DNA of 64,000 nt from NCBI RefSeq assembly GCF_019973775.1, contig NZ_AP025032.1:3596001-3660000 (forward strand), read 5' to 3'. This document shows positions 56,676 through 64,000 of this stretch, piece after piece (the stretch's first letter is position 1; every line of letters starts with the position of its first letter). Origin of the DNA: Aureimonas sp. SA4125 (GTDB lineage: Bacteria > Pseudomonadota > Alphaproteobacteria > Rhizobiales > Rhizobiaceae). The notes beneath the pieces were generated by a model. The model had not been told where the DNA came from, did not search any database, and saw only the letters and a list, made by a program, of their open reading frames with translations. The position numbers were made by a program, and so were the translations under genes.

Positions 56676-57027
56676 CACATCCACCTGTTTGGCCGGTTTC
56701 TCTGGATGTATTGATAGCGAGTTAAGCCTCGCACGAGCTATCCTGAAATCTCATGACAAGGTTAACAAAGCCTTGCTGACGGCGCCATAATTTACAGGGT
56801 TAACAACAGGTTGTCGCCATTTGCGATAGTTTCGGAAAAGTTTCGGCACCACGTCCGAAGCGCTACACGGGGCGTTGGAGGGCCTTGTCAACACTCCGTC
56901 CCCCTAAAACTGAACCGGCCGCCGCGTGCCTCTCCTAGAAGAAGCACCCGGCGGCCGATGGTCGAAGTCGGGGGGAACCCGGTCGCTGCTGCCGCCTCCC
57001 GACGGGCGGAAGGCAAGGCCGGAGCGA
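56676..57027. other. Intergenic region between fliK and rem
   Basis: 352 bases. It contains the fliK terminator (56906-56957) and the rem promoter region, with two direct repeats GGTTAACAA at 56760-56768 and 56798-56806, 38 bases apart. These could be single CtrA half-sites or sites of another regulator; this is not proven. Small open frames here show no similarity. Confidence 0.4.
56906..56957 (-). terminator. Terminator after the fliF-fliK operon
   Basis: On the minus strand CGGCCGCC (56957-56950) pairs with GGCGGCCG (56923-56916); inner arms pair partly; a T-run (56909-56906) follows after a few bases. Confidence 0.65.
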
Positions 57028-58716
57028 TCAGAGATAGGTGGAGGCGGCCTTCAAGGAAGCGCTGGCCCGGTCCGCGGCGGACTGGCGACGCGCATTCTGG
57101 CGATCGTCGCCGTTCCCGCTGTTGTCTCGTCCGCCGCCGGAGTGGGCAGAAGCCCCGTCATCCGCCTGCGATCCCGCGTCGGAGCCTGTCCGCGAGCCGT
57201 TCTGGGCCGATGCTTCGGTCGGAGCAGTTCGCGCCTGGGTGGCACCGACATCGCGGCTGACGATGGTGATCGAGGTATCGTCGAGCGAGAAGCCCGCGTG
57301 CTGGAGGAGCTTGCGCAGCCCTTCGCGGTCCTCGGCAAGAACCTTCGCCGTGCCGGCCTCCGTTGCGGCGATCTCGAGCGTCAACTGGCCCTCGACGAGG
57401 CGCATGGTCACGTCGAGCCGTCCCAGCTCTTCCGGCTGTAGCTGGATCGTCAGCGTCTTCAGGGCGGCGCCGCCGGCAGTCAGCCTGACATAGGCGTTGC
57501 CTGGCGCAGCATCGGGCGCCCGCGCGCTGGTGAGACCCGAGCCGAGGGCATCGATGACGCGGCTGGCGACCTGTCCGGTCATGGACGGGAAGAACAGCGC
57601 CGCAGGCGCGCCCTCGTCGGCCTTTCCGGAAGGAGCCGATATCGTTCCCCGCGCGATGTTCTCATTCACACCACGGGCCTGGCCGTCCGCGCGAGCGGAG
57701 AACTGCGCGCCTCGGTCGCGTCTGGTGTCTTCGTCGACGGAAGCCGCGTCCGATCCGCGAGGATCGCCGAGCCGGGCCAGCGCTTCCTCGAAGCTCAGCC
57801 GCGGCTGGTCGGCATCGGCAGGCTCGACACCGTCGGTCCGTGCCGCGCCGGCGGCGGCGGCCAGCTGCCGTGCATCCTTGATCTGTCCATCGATGGCGGC
57901 ACGCATCTGGAGCACGGCAGGCGCATCGGTACGCGGAGCGACGTTTCGTACAGGCGCGTCCGATGCGATCGGCAGCTTGGAGACAGCAGACGCAGCCGTG
58001 CCGGCATCCGGGACGGGCAAACGCCGGCTCTTGGCATCTGCATCGATCCTTGTCTCTGCGGCGACCGCCGCGGGAGTTTCTCCCTCGACGAGCACAAAAG
58101 CGTCCGAGCGCGGTTCGAAATGGGTCTCCATATGCACGACTTCGAGTGACACCTTGCCCCGGGCCTTGTCCGCGACATCCGCAACGTTGCCGGCGAGTTC
58201 AAAGCCGTCGACGCCGGGCGTGACGACGGCCGGCCGTGCCTGCGAGGCGACAGAATCCGACGAAGCGGCGCCGTCGCTGGACGCAGATGCAATGGATTCG
58301 GCGGTGGTCGGCGACGCCGCCGCGGAGAAGTCGCCGCCGAGAAGACGGCCGAGGGCGTCGATGGTCGTGAGACGATCACTCTCGGCGTCGGCACTGTCTG
58401 CGGCGACGTCTTGACGGGCGCTCTCCCCGCGGGCATCGGCGGCAGCGGCAGGCGCTGCCTTTTCCATCACCGCCTTCGTCTGATGCTGGGCCGCGGAACG
58501 GGCGATCTTACCGTTCGTATCGGCGTCTGCCGCCTTGTCGTCGGCGGACTGACCGGCGGCGCGCTCCTCGTTCAGGAAGTTCTTCCTGGTCGACGTCTCC
58601 TTCGCGACGTCGCGAACGGCTTTGTCAAACAGGCGACTGTATTCCCCGTCGGAACTGCCGACGCTGGCGGCGGGTCCGGACTCGATGAAGGACGGGGGAC
58701 TGGCAGAAATTCTCAC
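57028..58716 (-). CDS. fliK: Flagellar hook-length control protein FliK (MotD)
   Basis: A 562-residue protein. The N-terminal two-thirds are Ala/Asp/Ser-rich and low in complexity, as usual. The conserved C-terminal domain lies at about 420-500: LTAGGAALKTLTIQLQPEEL, then GRLDVTMRLVEGQLTLEI. In Sinorhizobium this gene was named motD before it was shown to be FliK. The start is GTG, overlapping the motC stop (GTGA). The protein ends in a charged tail. Confidence 0.85.
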   Translation of the reverse strand: MRISASPPSFIESGPAASVGSSDGEYSRLFDKAVRDVAKETSTRKNFLNEERAAGQSADDKAADADTNGKIARSAAQHQTKAVMEKAAPAAAADARGESARQDVAADSADAESDRLTTIDALGRLLGGDFSAAASPTTAESIASASSDGAASSDSVASQARPAVVTPGVDGFELAGNVADVADKARGKVSLEVVHMETHFEPRSDAFVLVEGETPAAVAAETRIDADAKSRRLPVPDAGTAASAVSKLPIASDAPVRNVAPRTDAPAVLQMRAAIDGQIKDARQLAAAAGAARTDGVEPADADQPRLSFEEALARLGDPRGSDAASVDEDTRRDRGAQFSARADGQARGVNENIARGTISAPSGKADEGAPAALFFPSMTGQVASRVIDALGSGLTSARAPDAAPGNAYVRLTAGGAALKTLTIQLQPEELGRLDVTMRLVEGQLTLEIAATEAGTAKVLAEDREGLRKLLQHAGFSLDDTSITIVSRDVGATQARTAPTEASAQNGSRTGSDAGSQADDGASAHSGGGRDNSGNGDDRQNARRQSAADRASASLKAASTYL

Positions 58717-60233
58717 TGTTGGGCCTTTCCGAGGTCTTGGTTGACCACGTCGAGTAGTTGCTGTGCGCGGTCGAAGACCGGCGAGGTCTCGGCATATTGG
58801 CTGGCGGTTTCGCCAGGCTGATCTGCCGCGGCCATCATGGGTTGCGTATCGATTCCACCGAGGACCGAGGTCGCCGCATCGAGCAGCTTGACGTCTTCCG
58901 GATGCAGGAGCGAGCGATCGATGCCGGCAAGCCCCGCGGCGATCTCGGTGGACGAAGCCTTGCCGATCGTCGCGGCGACGGAATACAGGGTCGCCCGCTG
59001 CCTGTCGGGCTCCGGGATGTCGGATGTCGACAAAACTGCAGCGACGGCGCCGGCGGCAAATTCGAGATTTCCCTCCACCAGAGCCCGGCGGCTGACCGTG
59101 AGGAAGATCGCGCGCTTGTTCGCGTCGGGAAGACGGTTCGTCACGTCCACCATGGTGGCGAGGACGGCGGCGGCGTCGGTCTTGCCGCGATTGGCGAAGA
59201 CGGCCGCAAACCGTGCCTCGAAGTTCTGCGAATAGGACGAGGAGGAAAAGCGATCGAAATACTGCCGGGCCAGGCGATCAGCCGCCGCATGGTCGCCGAG
59301 TTCATCGACGAGGAGGACTTCCATCCGCAAGGCCGCCTCCTCGATCAGGCCGCCCGGCGCAAGCAGCCGGGCACGGTCGAGATGCCCGATCGCCTCCTTG
59401 GGCTTGTCGAGCTGCTGCAACTGTCCGAGCACAAGATTGAGGTGAGCCTCGAGGCCCGGTTCCATGCCAGCGAAGTCCAGTGCCGACAGGATCGTCTCGG
59501 CGCCGGAGAGATCGTTCTCGACATAGGCCAGTGCGCCCTTGAAGAGATTCTCCTGCGCGGGATCGAGGACACCGCGCGCCATCAGCCGCCGCAGGATTTC
59601 CGGCGGTCCGCCGCTGAGGACGAACAGGACGGCGGCGCGAACATTGCGCCCGTCCTTCCAGATCTCGGCATCGGCCTCGGCCAGCGTCGGCCCGAAGCGT
59701 CTGAGCAGCATCGCCTGCACCTGGATCGCCCTGCCGTTGCCGCGGGCGATCTGATCCTGCAGGAACTGGACGGTCCGGATGATGTCGAACGGCATCGGCG
59801 AGCGGGCCGTCGGCCATGCCTTGGCCGGATTCTCTCCCTCGCCCTGCTCCGCCGACGGTGTTTCCTCGGCAGCGGCGGAGGGGGTGCCCTGCTCCGACGC
59901 CATCATGTCGGGGGGGATCAGCGAGGGCGGCAGGGCACCGTGAAGATTGATCGGTTCGCCGGGAATCGGCTGCAACAGAGGGGCCCCCTTGGCCGTCCCG
60001 TGGCCGACGCCGGGCGCGATCTGACCGGTCGTGATCGGGTCGATCGCCACACTGCCCGCATCGCTGATCCGCCCGGTTCCCAGGCGATAGGCCGGAGCGA
60101 TGTCGGAGGAAAGATCGGACCCGGCCAGCACCTCCGTCAGGAAGCGCTGCTCGGCAGATTCCTGCGCGCGCACGCCAGGGCAGCCCTGGCCAAGGGCCAG
60201 CGCAGACGCGGTCAGCAATAACAATCGCCTCAT
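58713..60233 (-). CDS. motC: Motility protein MotC
   Basis: A 506-residue exported protein: signal peptide (MRRLLLLTASALALGQGCPGVRA), a low-complexity stretch to about residue 140, then the conserved region FDIIRTVQFLQDQIARGNGR and the following helical repeats. MotC is specific to Rhizobiales and binds and stabilises MotB in the periplasm. Coupled by 4-base overlaps to both neighbours. Confidence 0.92.
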   Translation of the reverse strand: MRRLLLLTASALALGQGCPGVRAQESAEQRFLTEVLAGSDLSSDIAPAYRLGTGRISDAGSVAIDPITTGQIAPGVGHGTAKGAPLLQPIPGEPINLHGALPPSLIPPDMMASEQGTPSAAAEETPSAEQGEGENPAKAWPTARSPMPFDIIRTVQFLQDQIARGNGRAIQVQAMLLRRFGPTLAEADAEIWKDGRNVRAAVLFVLSGGPPEILRRLMARGVLDPAQENLFKGALAYVENDLSGAETILSALDFAGMEPGLEAHLNLVLGQLQQLDKPKEAIGHLDRARLLAPGGLIEEAALRMEVLLVDELGDHAAADRLARQYFDRFSSSSYSQNFEARFAAVFANRGKTDAAAVLATMVDVTNRLPDANKRAIFLTVSRRALVEGNLEFAAGAVAAVLSTSDIPEPDRQRATLYSVAATIGKASSTEIAAGLAGIDRSLLHPEDVKLLDAATSVLGGIDTQPMMAAADQPGETASQYAETSPVFDRAQQLLDVVNQDLGKAQQ

Positions 60234-61408
60234 GTAGTGGGCTCTTTGAGAAGGATCTCGATACGCCGGTTCTGGGCGCTTTCCGGATTGGCCGCATCCT
60301 TGGGGTCGCGGTCGGCGACGCCCTCGATGCTGGTTACCCGTGTTTCCGAAAGACCGCCGCGCACCAGCATGTAGTAGGCGAACTGCGCGCGGGCTGACGA
60401 AAGGCGCCAGTTGTCGTACTCGACACCCGCATAGGGACGGGAATCAGTATGCCCCCGAATCGAAACCACGCCCTTGCGCTCCGACAGGATCTTGGCGACC
60501 GACTCGACGAGTTTCAGAGCGTCCGGCGTCGGCTTGGCCGAGCCGACCTCAAACATGCCGGAAGTCAGGCTGTCGGCGAGCGAGATCTTGACGCCGTCCT
60601 TGCCGACCGTGACCTCGACACCCGGGCCATCCGAAGGTCCCAGCGACTCCTCGATCTCGGCCTTCAGCTTCTCGGCTTCCGAGAGAACCGCCTCGGCTGG
60701 CTTTTCCGGAGTCGCGGCAGGGCTCGCAGGCTTCTCTTCGGCGGGCTTGGTCACCTCGACCACCGTCTTGTTGGTGGTCTCGGCCACCGTTGTCGTGGGC
60801 GGGAGCGGCTCGGGCACCTTGAATTCCTGCGGCGCCATTGCGGTGTCCTTGGCGGCCTTTTCGTCGATATTGGGCGAAAGCTGCCAGGAGGAGGGATCGA
60901 AGGGATCGCGATAGGCCTCGCCGCCGTTCAGTCCGGGAAGACCCGAACCGTCCGGTACGCCCGAGACGCCATCCTGGACGCCAGGGCCGCCTTCCGCCGC
61001 GATTTCCGCCAGCACCGCGAAGGGATCGCGGAACAGGGCCTGTTCCTGCCCTCCCGTCGCGCTGCCGCTCATCGGTTTCTCATCGGGATTGCCGCCGTCC
61101 TCCACTTCCCCCTTCGAATCGACCGAGACTGGCTTGGTCGGCGTGTTCTCGCCATTGCTGAGGCCAAGGGTCTCCGGCACCGAGCTGTTCAGCTTGATCG
61201 GGTTGAAGTATTGCGCGATCTGCTTCTTGGTCGCGTCGTCCGAGGCATTGGTCAGCCAGAGCACGAGGAACAGCGCCATCAGCGCTGTCATGAAATCGGC
61301 GAAGGCGATCTTCCAGGCGCCGCCATGGTGCGCCTCCTCCTGGTTGCCGCCCCGCTTGACGACGATGATCTGGTTGACGACCGGTGCGGCCGCGCTGGTC
61401 TGGCTCAC
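60230..61408 (-). CDS. motB: Flagellar stator protein MotB
   Basis: A 392-residue protein. A membrane helix near residues 32-53 carries the proton-carrying Asp in IAFADFMTALMALFLVLWL. A long Pro/Lys/Glu-rich linker follows to about 270. The C-terminal OmpA-type peptidoglycan-binding domain has IRGHTDSRPYAGVEYDNWRL. It anchors the stator to the wall. No motA is in the window; it probably lies outside it. Confidence 0.94.
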   Translation of the reverse strand: MSQTSAAAPVVNQIIVVKRGGNQEEAHHGGAWKIAFADFMTALMALFLVLWLTNASDDATKKQIAQYFNPIKLNSSVPETLGLSNGENTPTKPVSVDSKGEVEDGGNPDEKPMSGSATGGQEQALFRDPFAVLAEIAAEGGPGVQDGVSGVPDGSGLPGLNGGEAYRDPFDPSSWQLSPNIDEKAAKDTAMAPQEFKVPEPLPPTTTVAETTNKTVVEVTKPAEEKPASPAATPEKPAEAVLSEAEKLKAEIEESLGPSDGPGVEVTVGKDGVKISLADSLTSGMFEVGSAKPTPDALKLVESVAKILSERKGVVSIRGHTDSRPYAGVEYDNWRLSSARAQFAYYMLVRGGLSETRVTSIEGVADRDPKDAANPESAQNRRIEILLKEPTT

Positions 61409-62211
61409 GAGAGCGCCTCTTCGAGCGCCAGCCGCCAGGACGAGAGACGGGTCTCGATCACGGTGTTGTCGGCGGCGATGCGGATGTCGGCCTGGGTATC
61501 ATCGGGCTCGAAGGACAAGAGCTTGGCGTGGTCGCCGAGCCGGCCCTCCAGCATCTCGAGAAGGTCGGCGGGCCCGCTGGCGGCAATCTTGTAGGCCATG
61601 CCGTCGAGAGCGATGGTCTTGACCGCCCCGACGAGGTCGTCGAGCGTCTGCCGGCGCCGCGCGTCGAGCGCCAACGGCCGCAGCACGCTGTTGAGGCTGA
61701 GCTTGATCGTCTCCTCGAGGATCGCGACCTGCAGGATCAGGAGATCGGCCAGCCGATCGGACTGTTCCTGCGTCCACTCTGCCCGCGTGCTGACCAAAGC
61801 GACGCCATGGTCGTTGGCGATCTCCTGGCGGATCGCCTCGATGCGCTCCTCCGACTGTGCCGCCATCTCCTTGCGGGCCTCCTCGCGGCCGGCTTCGGTG
61901 CCGGCCTCGCGGGCCGCGGCGACGGCCTTCGTGAGCGCTACGGCCTGGGCCTCGCGCTCGGCCTGCCAGCGGGCCCTTTCGGCTTCGACTTCACGCAGCG
62001 AAATGCGGGGCTCGGCGGACGGCTGCAGACCCTGACCGTTTGCCGTCTGAAGGGCTGCCGCCAGCGGCCGCACCGAAGCCTTGGGCGGCAGGACGGTGAG
62101 CCCCTCGGGCTTGCGCCTGATCGGGGTGGCCGGCTTGCGCACGGCGACCTTCTGGAACGGGGTGAACTCTTCGTTGCCGGATTCGGCGAAGTATTGGGCG
62201 AGAGGAATCAT
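61405..62211 (-). CDS. FliH-like export-ATPase regulator
   Basis: A 268-residue protein with a long coiled-coil region (REVEAERARWQAEREAQAVA, EAGREEARKEMAAQSEERIE) and a C-terminal domain of FliH type (ADLLILQVAILEETIKLSLN ... DIRIAADNTVIETRLSSW). FliH binds the export ATPase FliI. It lies 3 bases after fliF and overlaps motB by 4 bases. Assignment rests on pattern and context, not on a strong motif. Confidence 0.7.
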   Translation of the reverse strand: MIPLAQYFAESGNEEFTPFQKVAVRKPATPIRRKPEGLTVLPPKASVRPLAAALQTANGQGLQPSAEPRISLREVEAERARWQAEREAQAVALTKAVAAAREAGTEAGREEARKEMAAQSEERIEAIRQEIANDHGVALVSTRAEWTQEQSDRLADLLILQVAILEETIKLSLNSVLRPLALDARRRQTLDDLVGAVKTIALDGMAYKIAASGPADLLEMLEGRLGDHAKLLSFEPDDTQADIRIAADNTVIETRLSSWRLALEEALS

Positions 62212-62214
62212 GTC

Positions 62215-63885
62215 TTATGCCGCCTCTTTCTGGTGGATCCAGTGTTTCAGGATCGACGCTGCCTGCGCTTCGTCGAATTCGATGAGCTTCTCGAGGCGGG
62301 ACTGCGGCGAGTTCGCCTGGCTGCGGGTCAGGTCTTCGAGAAGGCCAGCATCCATGCCGTCATTGCCGAAGAGGTTGCCGGCCATCTCGTTGCCCAGCAT
62401 GCCGTTCATCTCGCCGCCGAACTCGCCCGCCATGCCGGCATTCTCGAGCTCGATGGCGCTGCCGTCGGCAGCATTGTTCGGGGCGGCGAGAGCCCGGATG
62501 GCCGGTTTCAGCCCGAACCAGATGAGCAGCACCGCGACCACGAGCACGGTCAGCGCGTTGATCAGCGTTCCAGACTGGCGCATGAACATCTCGCCAAGTC
62601 CGGCGGACTCGACCGGCGCCAGTTCCTCGCCGTTGGAGACGAATTCGAGGGCCGTGACTTCCAACTGGTCGCCGCGGGTCTCGCTGTAGCCGGCGGCGGA
62701 TGCCACCAGCAGCTTGATCTTGGCCAGGGCCTCGTCGATCTGCACCGGCGTCGCATCGGTGCCGAGGGTTTCGAGCAGACGCTTGCGGTTGATCACGACG
62801 GCGACGCTGAGACGCTTGACGTCGTAGCCTTCGCTGACCGTCTGCGTGGTGGTCTCGTTGATCTCGTAGTTGGTCAGTTCCTCGCGGCGCTCCTTGGCCT
62901 CGGAGGACTCGTTGCCGGCCGTTTCGGCATTGGCCTCCTCGGGCAGGTTCTGCTCGACTCCGACCGCTGCGTTGGCGGCCTTGTCGGAGCTCTGGCCGGT
63001 CTCCTTGACGGTACGGACCGAGCGCTCGACCCGGCCTTCCGGATCGAAGATGCGGGCGCTGGTGTTTTTGCGATCGGTGTCGAGTCTTGCGGTGACGCTT
63101 GCCTGGAAATTGCCGATGCCGAGATAGGGAGCGAGGGTCTGCCGGATCGAAGCCTCGACGCTGCGCGAGACCGTGCCCTCGATACCGATCAGCTTGGACG
63201 GTGCCGCCGAGACCGAATCGTCGCCCGACGCAAGAAGCGATCCGTCGGTGTCGAGCACGGTGACCTCGTCGACGCTCATGCCGGGAATGGATGAGGCGAC
63301 GAGATGGCGGATCGCCTGGGCGGAGCCGAAACCTTCCGGATTTTCCGTGCGAATCACGACGCTGGCCGAGGGCTTCTGCGTCTCGCGGCGGAAAGTGCCG
63401 GGCTCGGGCATGACGATATGGACACGTGCCGCGCGGACGTTCTTGAGGGTCTGGATGGTGCGGGCGAGTTCACCCTCCATGGCCCGGACCCGCGTCACCT
63501 CCTGCATGAAGGATGTCAGGCCCATCGAGCCGAGCGCATCGAACAGCTCGTAGCCGGCATTCTCGGAGCGCGGCAGGCCCTTTTCCGCCAGCAGCATCCG
63601 GGCGTTGGCGGTTTGCGAGAAGGGCGTCATGACCGTGTCGCCGGCCGAATTGATGTCGAAGGCGATGCCGGCCTCGGTCAGGGCGGAGCCGATTCGCGTC
63701 ACGTCCTGCCGGTCGAGACCCGTGTACAGTGTCTCCATGTCGGGACGGCTGAGATAGAAGGCCCCAAGGCCGACGACGGCAACGACCAGAAAGCCGATAA
63801 TTGCCATCATGCCGAGTTTTCGTGCGCCGAGCGCACTCAGATTGTCGAGGACCTGTTGGGCTTGGACGCCGCCGATCATAGCCAT
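62215..63885 (-). CDS. fliF: Flagellar MS-ring protein FliF
   Basis: A 556-residue protein. The first membrane helix (MMAIIGFLVVAVVGLGAFYL) is near residue 26, then the ring-building YscJ/FliF domain (LYTGLDRQDVTRIGSALTEA), a periplasmic part, the second membrane helix (INALTVLVVAVLLIWFGL) and a C-terminal tail that binds FliG (RLEKLIEFDEAQAASILKHW). Starts: TTG at 63924, ATG at 63885; I chose ATG. A CtrA-type box lies 75 bases upstream. It is the first gene of the fliF-fliH-motB-motC-fliK operon. Confidence 0.93.
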   Translation of the reverse strand: MAMIGGVQAQQVLDNLSALGARKLGMMAIIGFLVVAVVGLGAFYLSRPDMETLYTGLDRQDVTRIGSALTEAGIAFDINSAGDTVMTPFSQTANARMLLAEKGLPRSENAGYELFDALGSMGLTSFMQEVTRVRAMEGELARTIQTLKNVRAARVHIVMPEPGTFRRETQKPSASVVIRTENPEGFGSAQAIRHLVASSIPGMSVDEVTVLDTDGSLLASGDDSVSAAPSKLIGIEGTVSRSVEASIRQTLAPYLGIGNFQASVTARLDTDRKNTSARIFDPEGRVERSVRTVKETGQSSDKAANAAVGVEQNLPEEANAETAGNESSEAKERREELTNYEINETTTQTVSEGYDVKRLSVAVVINRKRLLETLGTDATPVQIDEALAKIKLLVASAAGYSETRGDQLEVTALEFVSNGEELAPVESAGLGEMFMRQSGTLINALTVLVVAVLLIWFGLKPAIRALAAPNNAADGSAIELENAGMAGEFGGEMNGMLGNEMAGNLFGNDGMDAGLLEDLTRSQANSPQSRLEKLIEFDEAQAASILKHWIHQKEAA

Positions 63886-63959
63886 AAGCCGCCTGTCTTC
63901 CTGCACGGTTTGCACTGCGGGCAAAATGACGGTCGAAGCTTGTGCGGACGTGATGGGAT

Positions 63960-63975
63960 TTAAGCGGCGGTTAAC
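63960..63975 (+). promoter_or_regulatory. CtrA-type binding box upstream of fliF
   Basis: TTAA (63960-63963), 7 bases, TTAAC (63971-63975): exact match to the CtrA consensus TTAA-N7-TTAAC. It is on the strand opposite to fliF, about 75 bases before its ATG. CtrA controls class II flagellar genes, including fliF, in Caulobacter. Confidence 0.6.
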
Positions 63976-64000
63976 TCCTCAGTCGGACTGACGATTTGTC

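Overview
The window is GC-rich chromosomal DNA from an alphaproteobacterium of the Rhizobiales/Hyphomicrobiales type. Markers for this are the flagellar regulator Rem/FtcR, the flagellin regulators FlaF and FlbT, the motility protein MotC, DUF1217 proteins and a PhyR-NepR-EcfG general stress module. The genus cannot be fixed from the sequence alone; an Aurantimonadaceae-like bacterium is a guess.

Layout. 1-1787: end of a glycine betaine/choline-type ABC transporter (permease, then ATPase). 1795-8544: minus-strand dipeptide transporter operon (dppA-GNAT-dppB-dppC-unknown membrane protein-dppD-dppF). 8668-11128: Mrp/ApbC P-loop protein and three small envelope proteins. 11313-16125: general stress response locus (HWE kinase, phyR, divergent nepR-ecfG, then four small membrane or acidic proteins). 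GGAAC-N16/17-CGTT-type promoters are visible at several of these genes. 16234-25980: lipid kinase, secreted triple PRC-barrel protein, RND efflux adaptor and pump, ABC-F ATPase.

26218-33866 is a lower-GC accessory segment. One gene of about 711 codons was hit by three separate insertions: an IS256-family element that itself carries an IS66-family element, a second IS66 copy, and a second IS256 copy. Removing the elements and one copy of each 8-bp target duplication restores a single reading frame apart from one missing base. The rebuilt protein has an N-terminal GHKL ATPase domain and a C-terminal D...ExK nuclease-like motif, so it looks like a decayed single-gene defence or DNA-processing system. 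It is the most unusual item here.

33995-37130: DEAD-box RNA helicase, a PHA-granule-region protein, a small membrane protein and a PilZ protein. 37185-63885: a large flagellar region, all on the minus strand. By decreasing coordinate it runs: fliF-fliH-like-motB-motC-fliK operon (CtrA-type box upstream, terminator at the end); rem; flgE-flgK-flgL-flaF-flbT-flgD-fliQ with a terminator; then, placed inside the flagellar order, a four-gene chaperone-usher pilus cluster of the spore-coat-U type; then flhA-fliR-fliJ-like-flgJ-flgN-like-fliL-like-DUF1217. The pilus cluster has a periplasmic chaperone of only 142 residues. No tRNA, rRNA or CRISPR array was seen.
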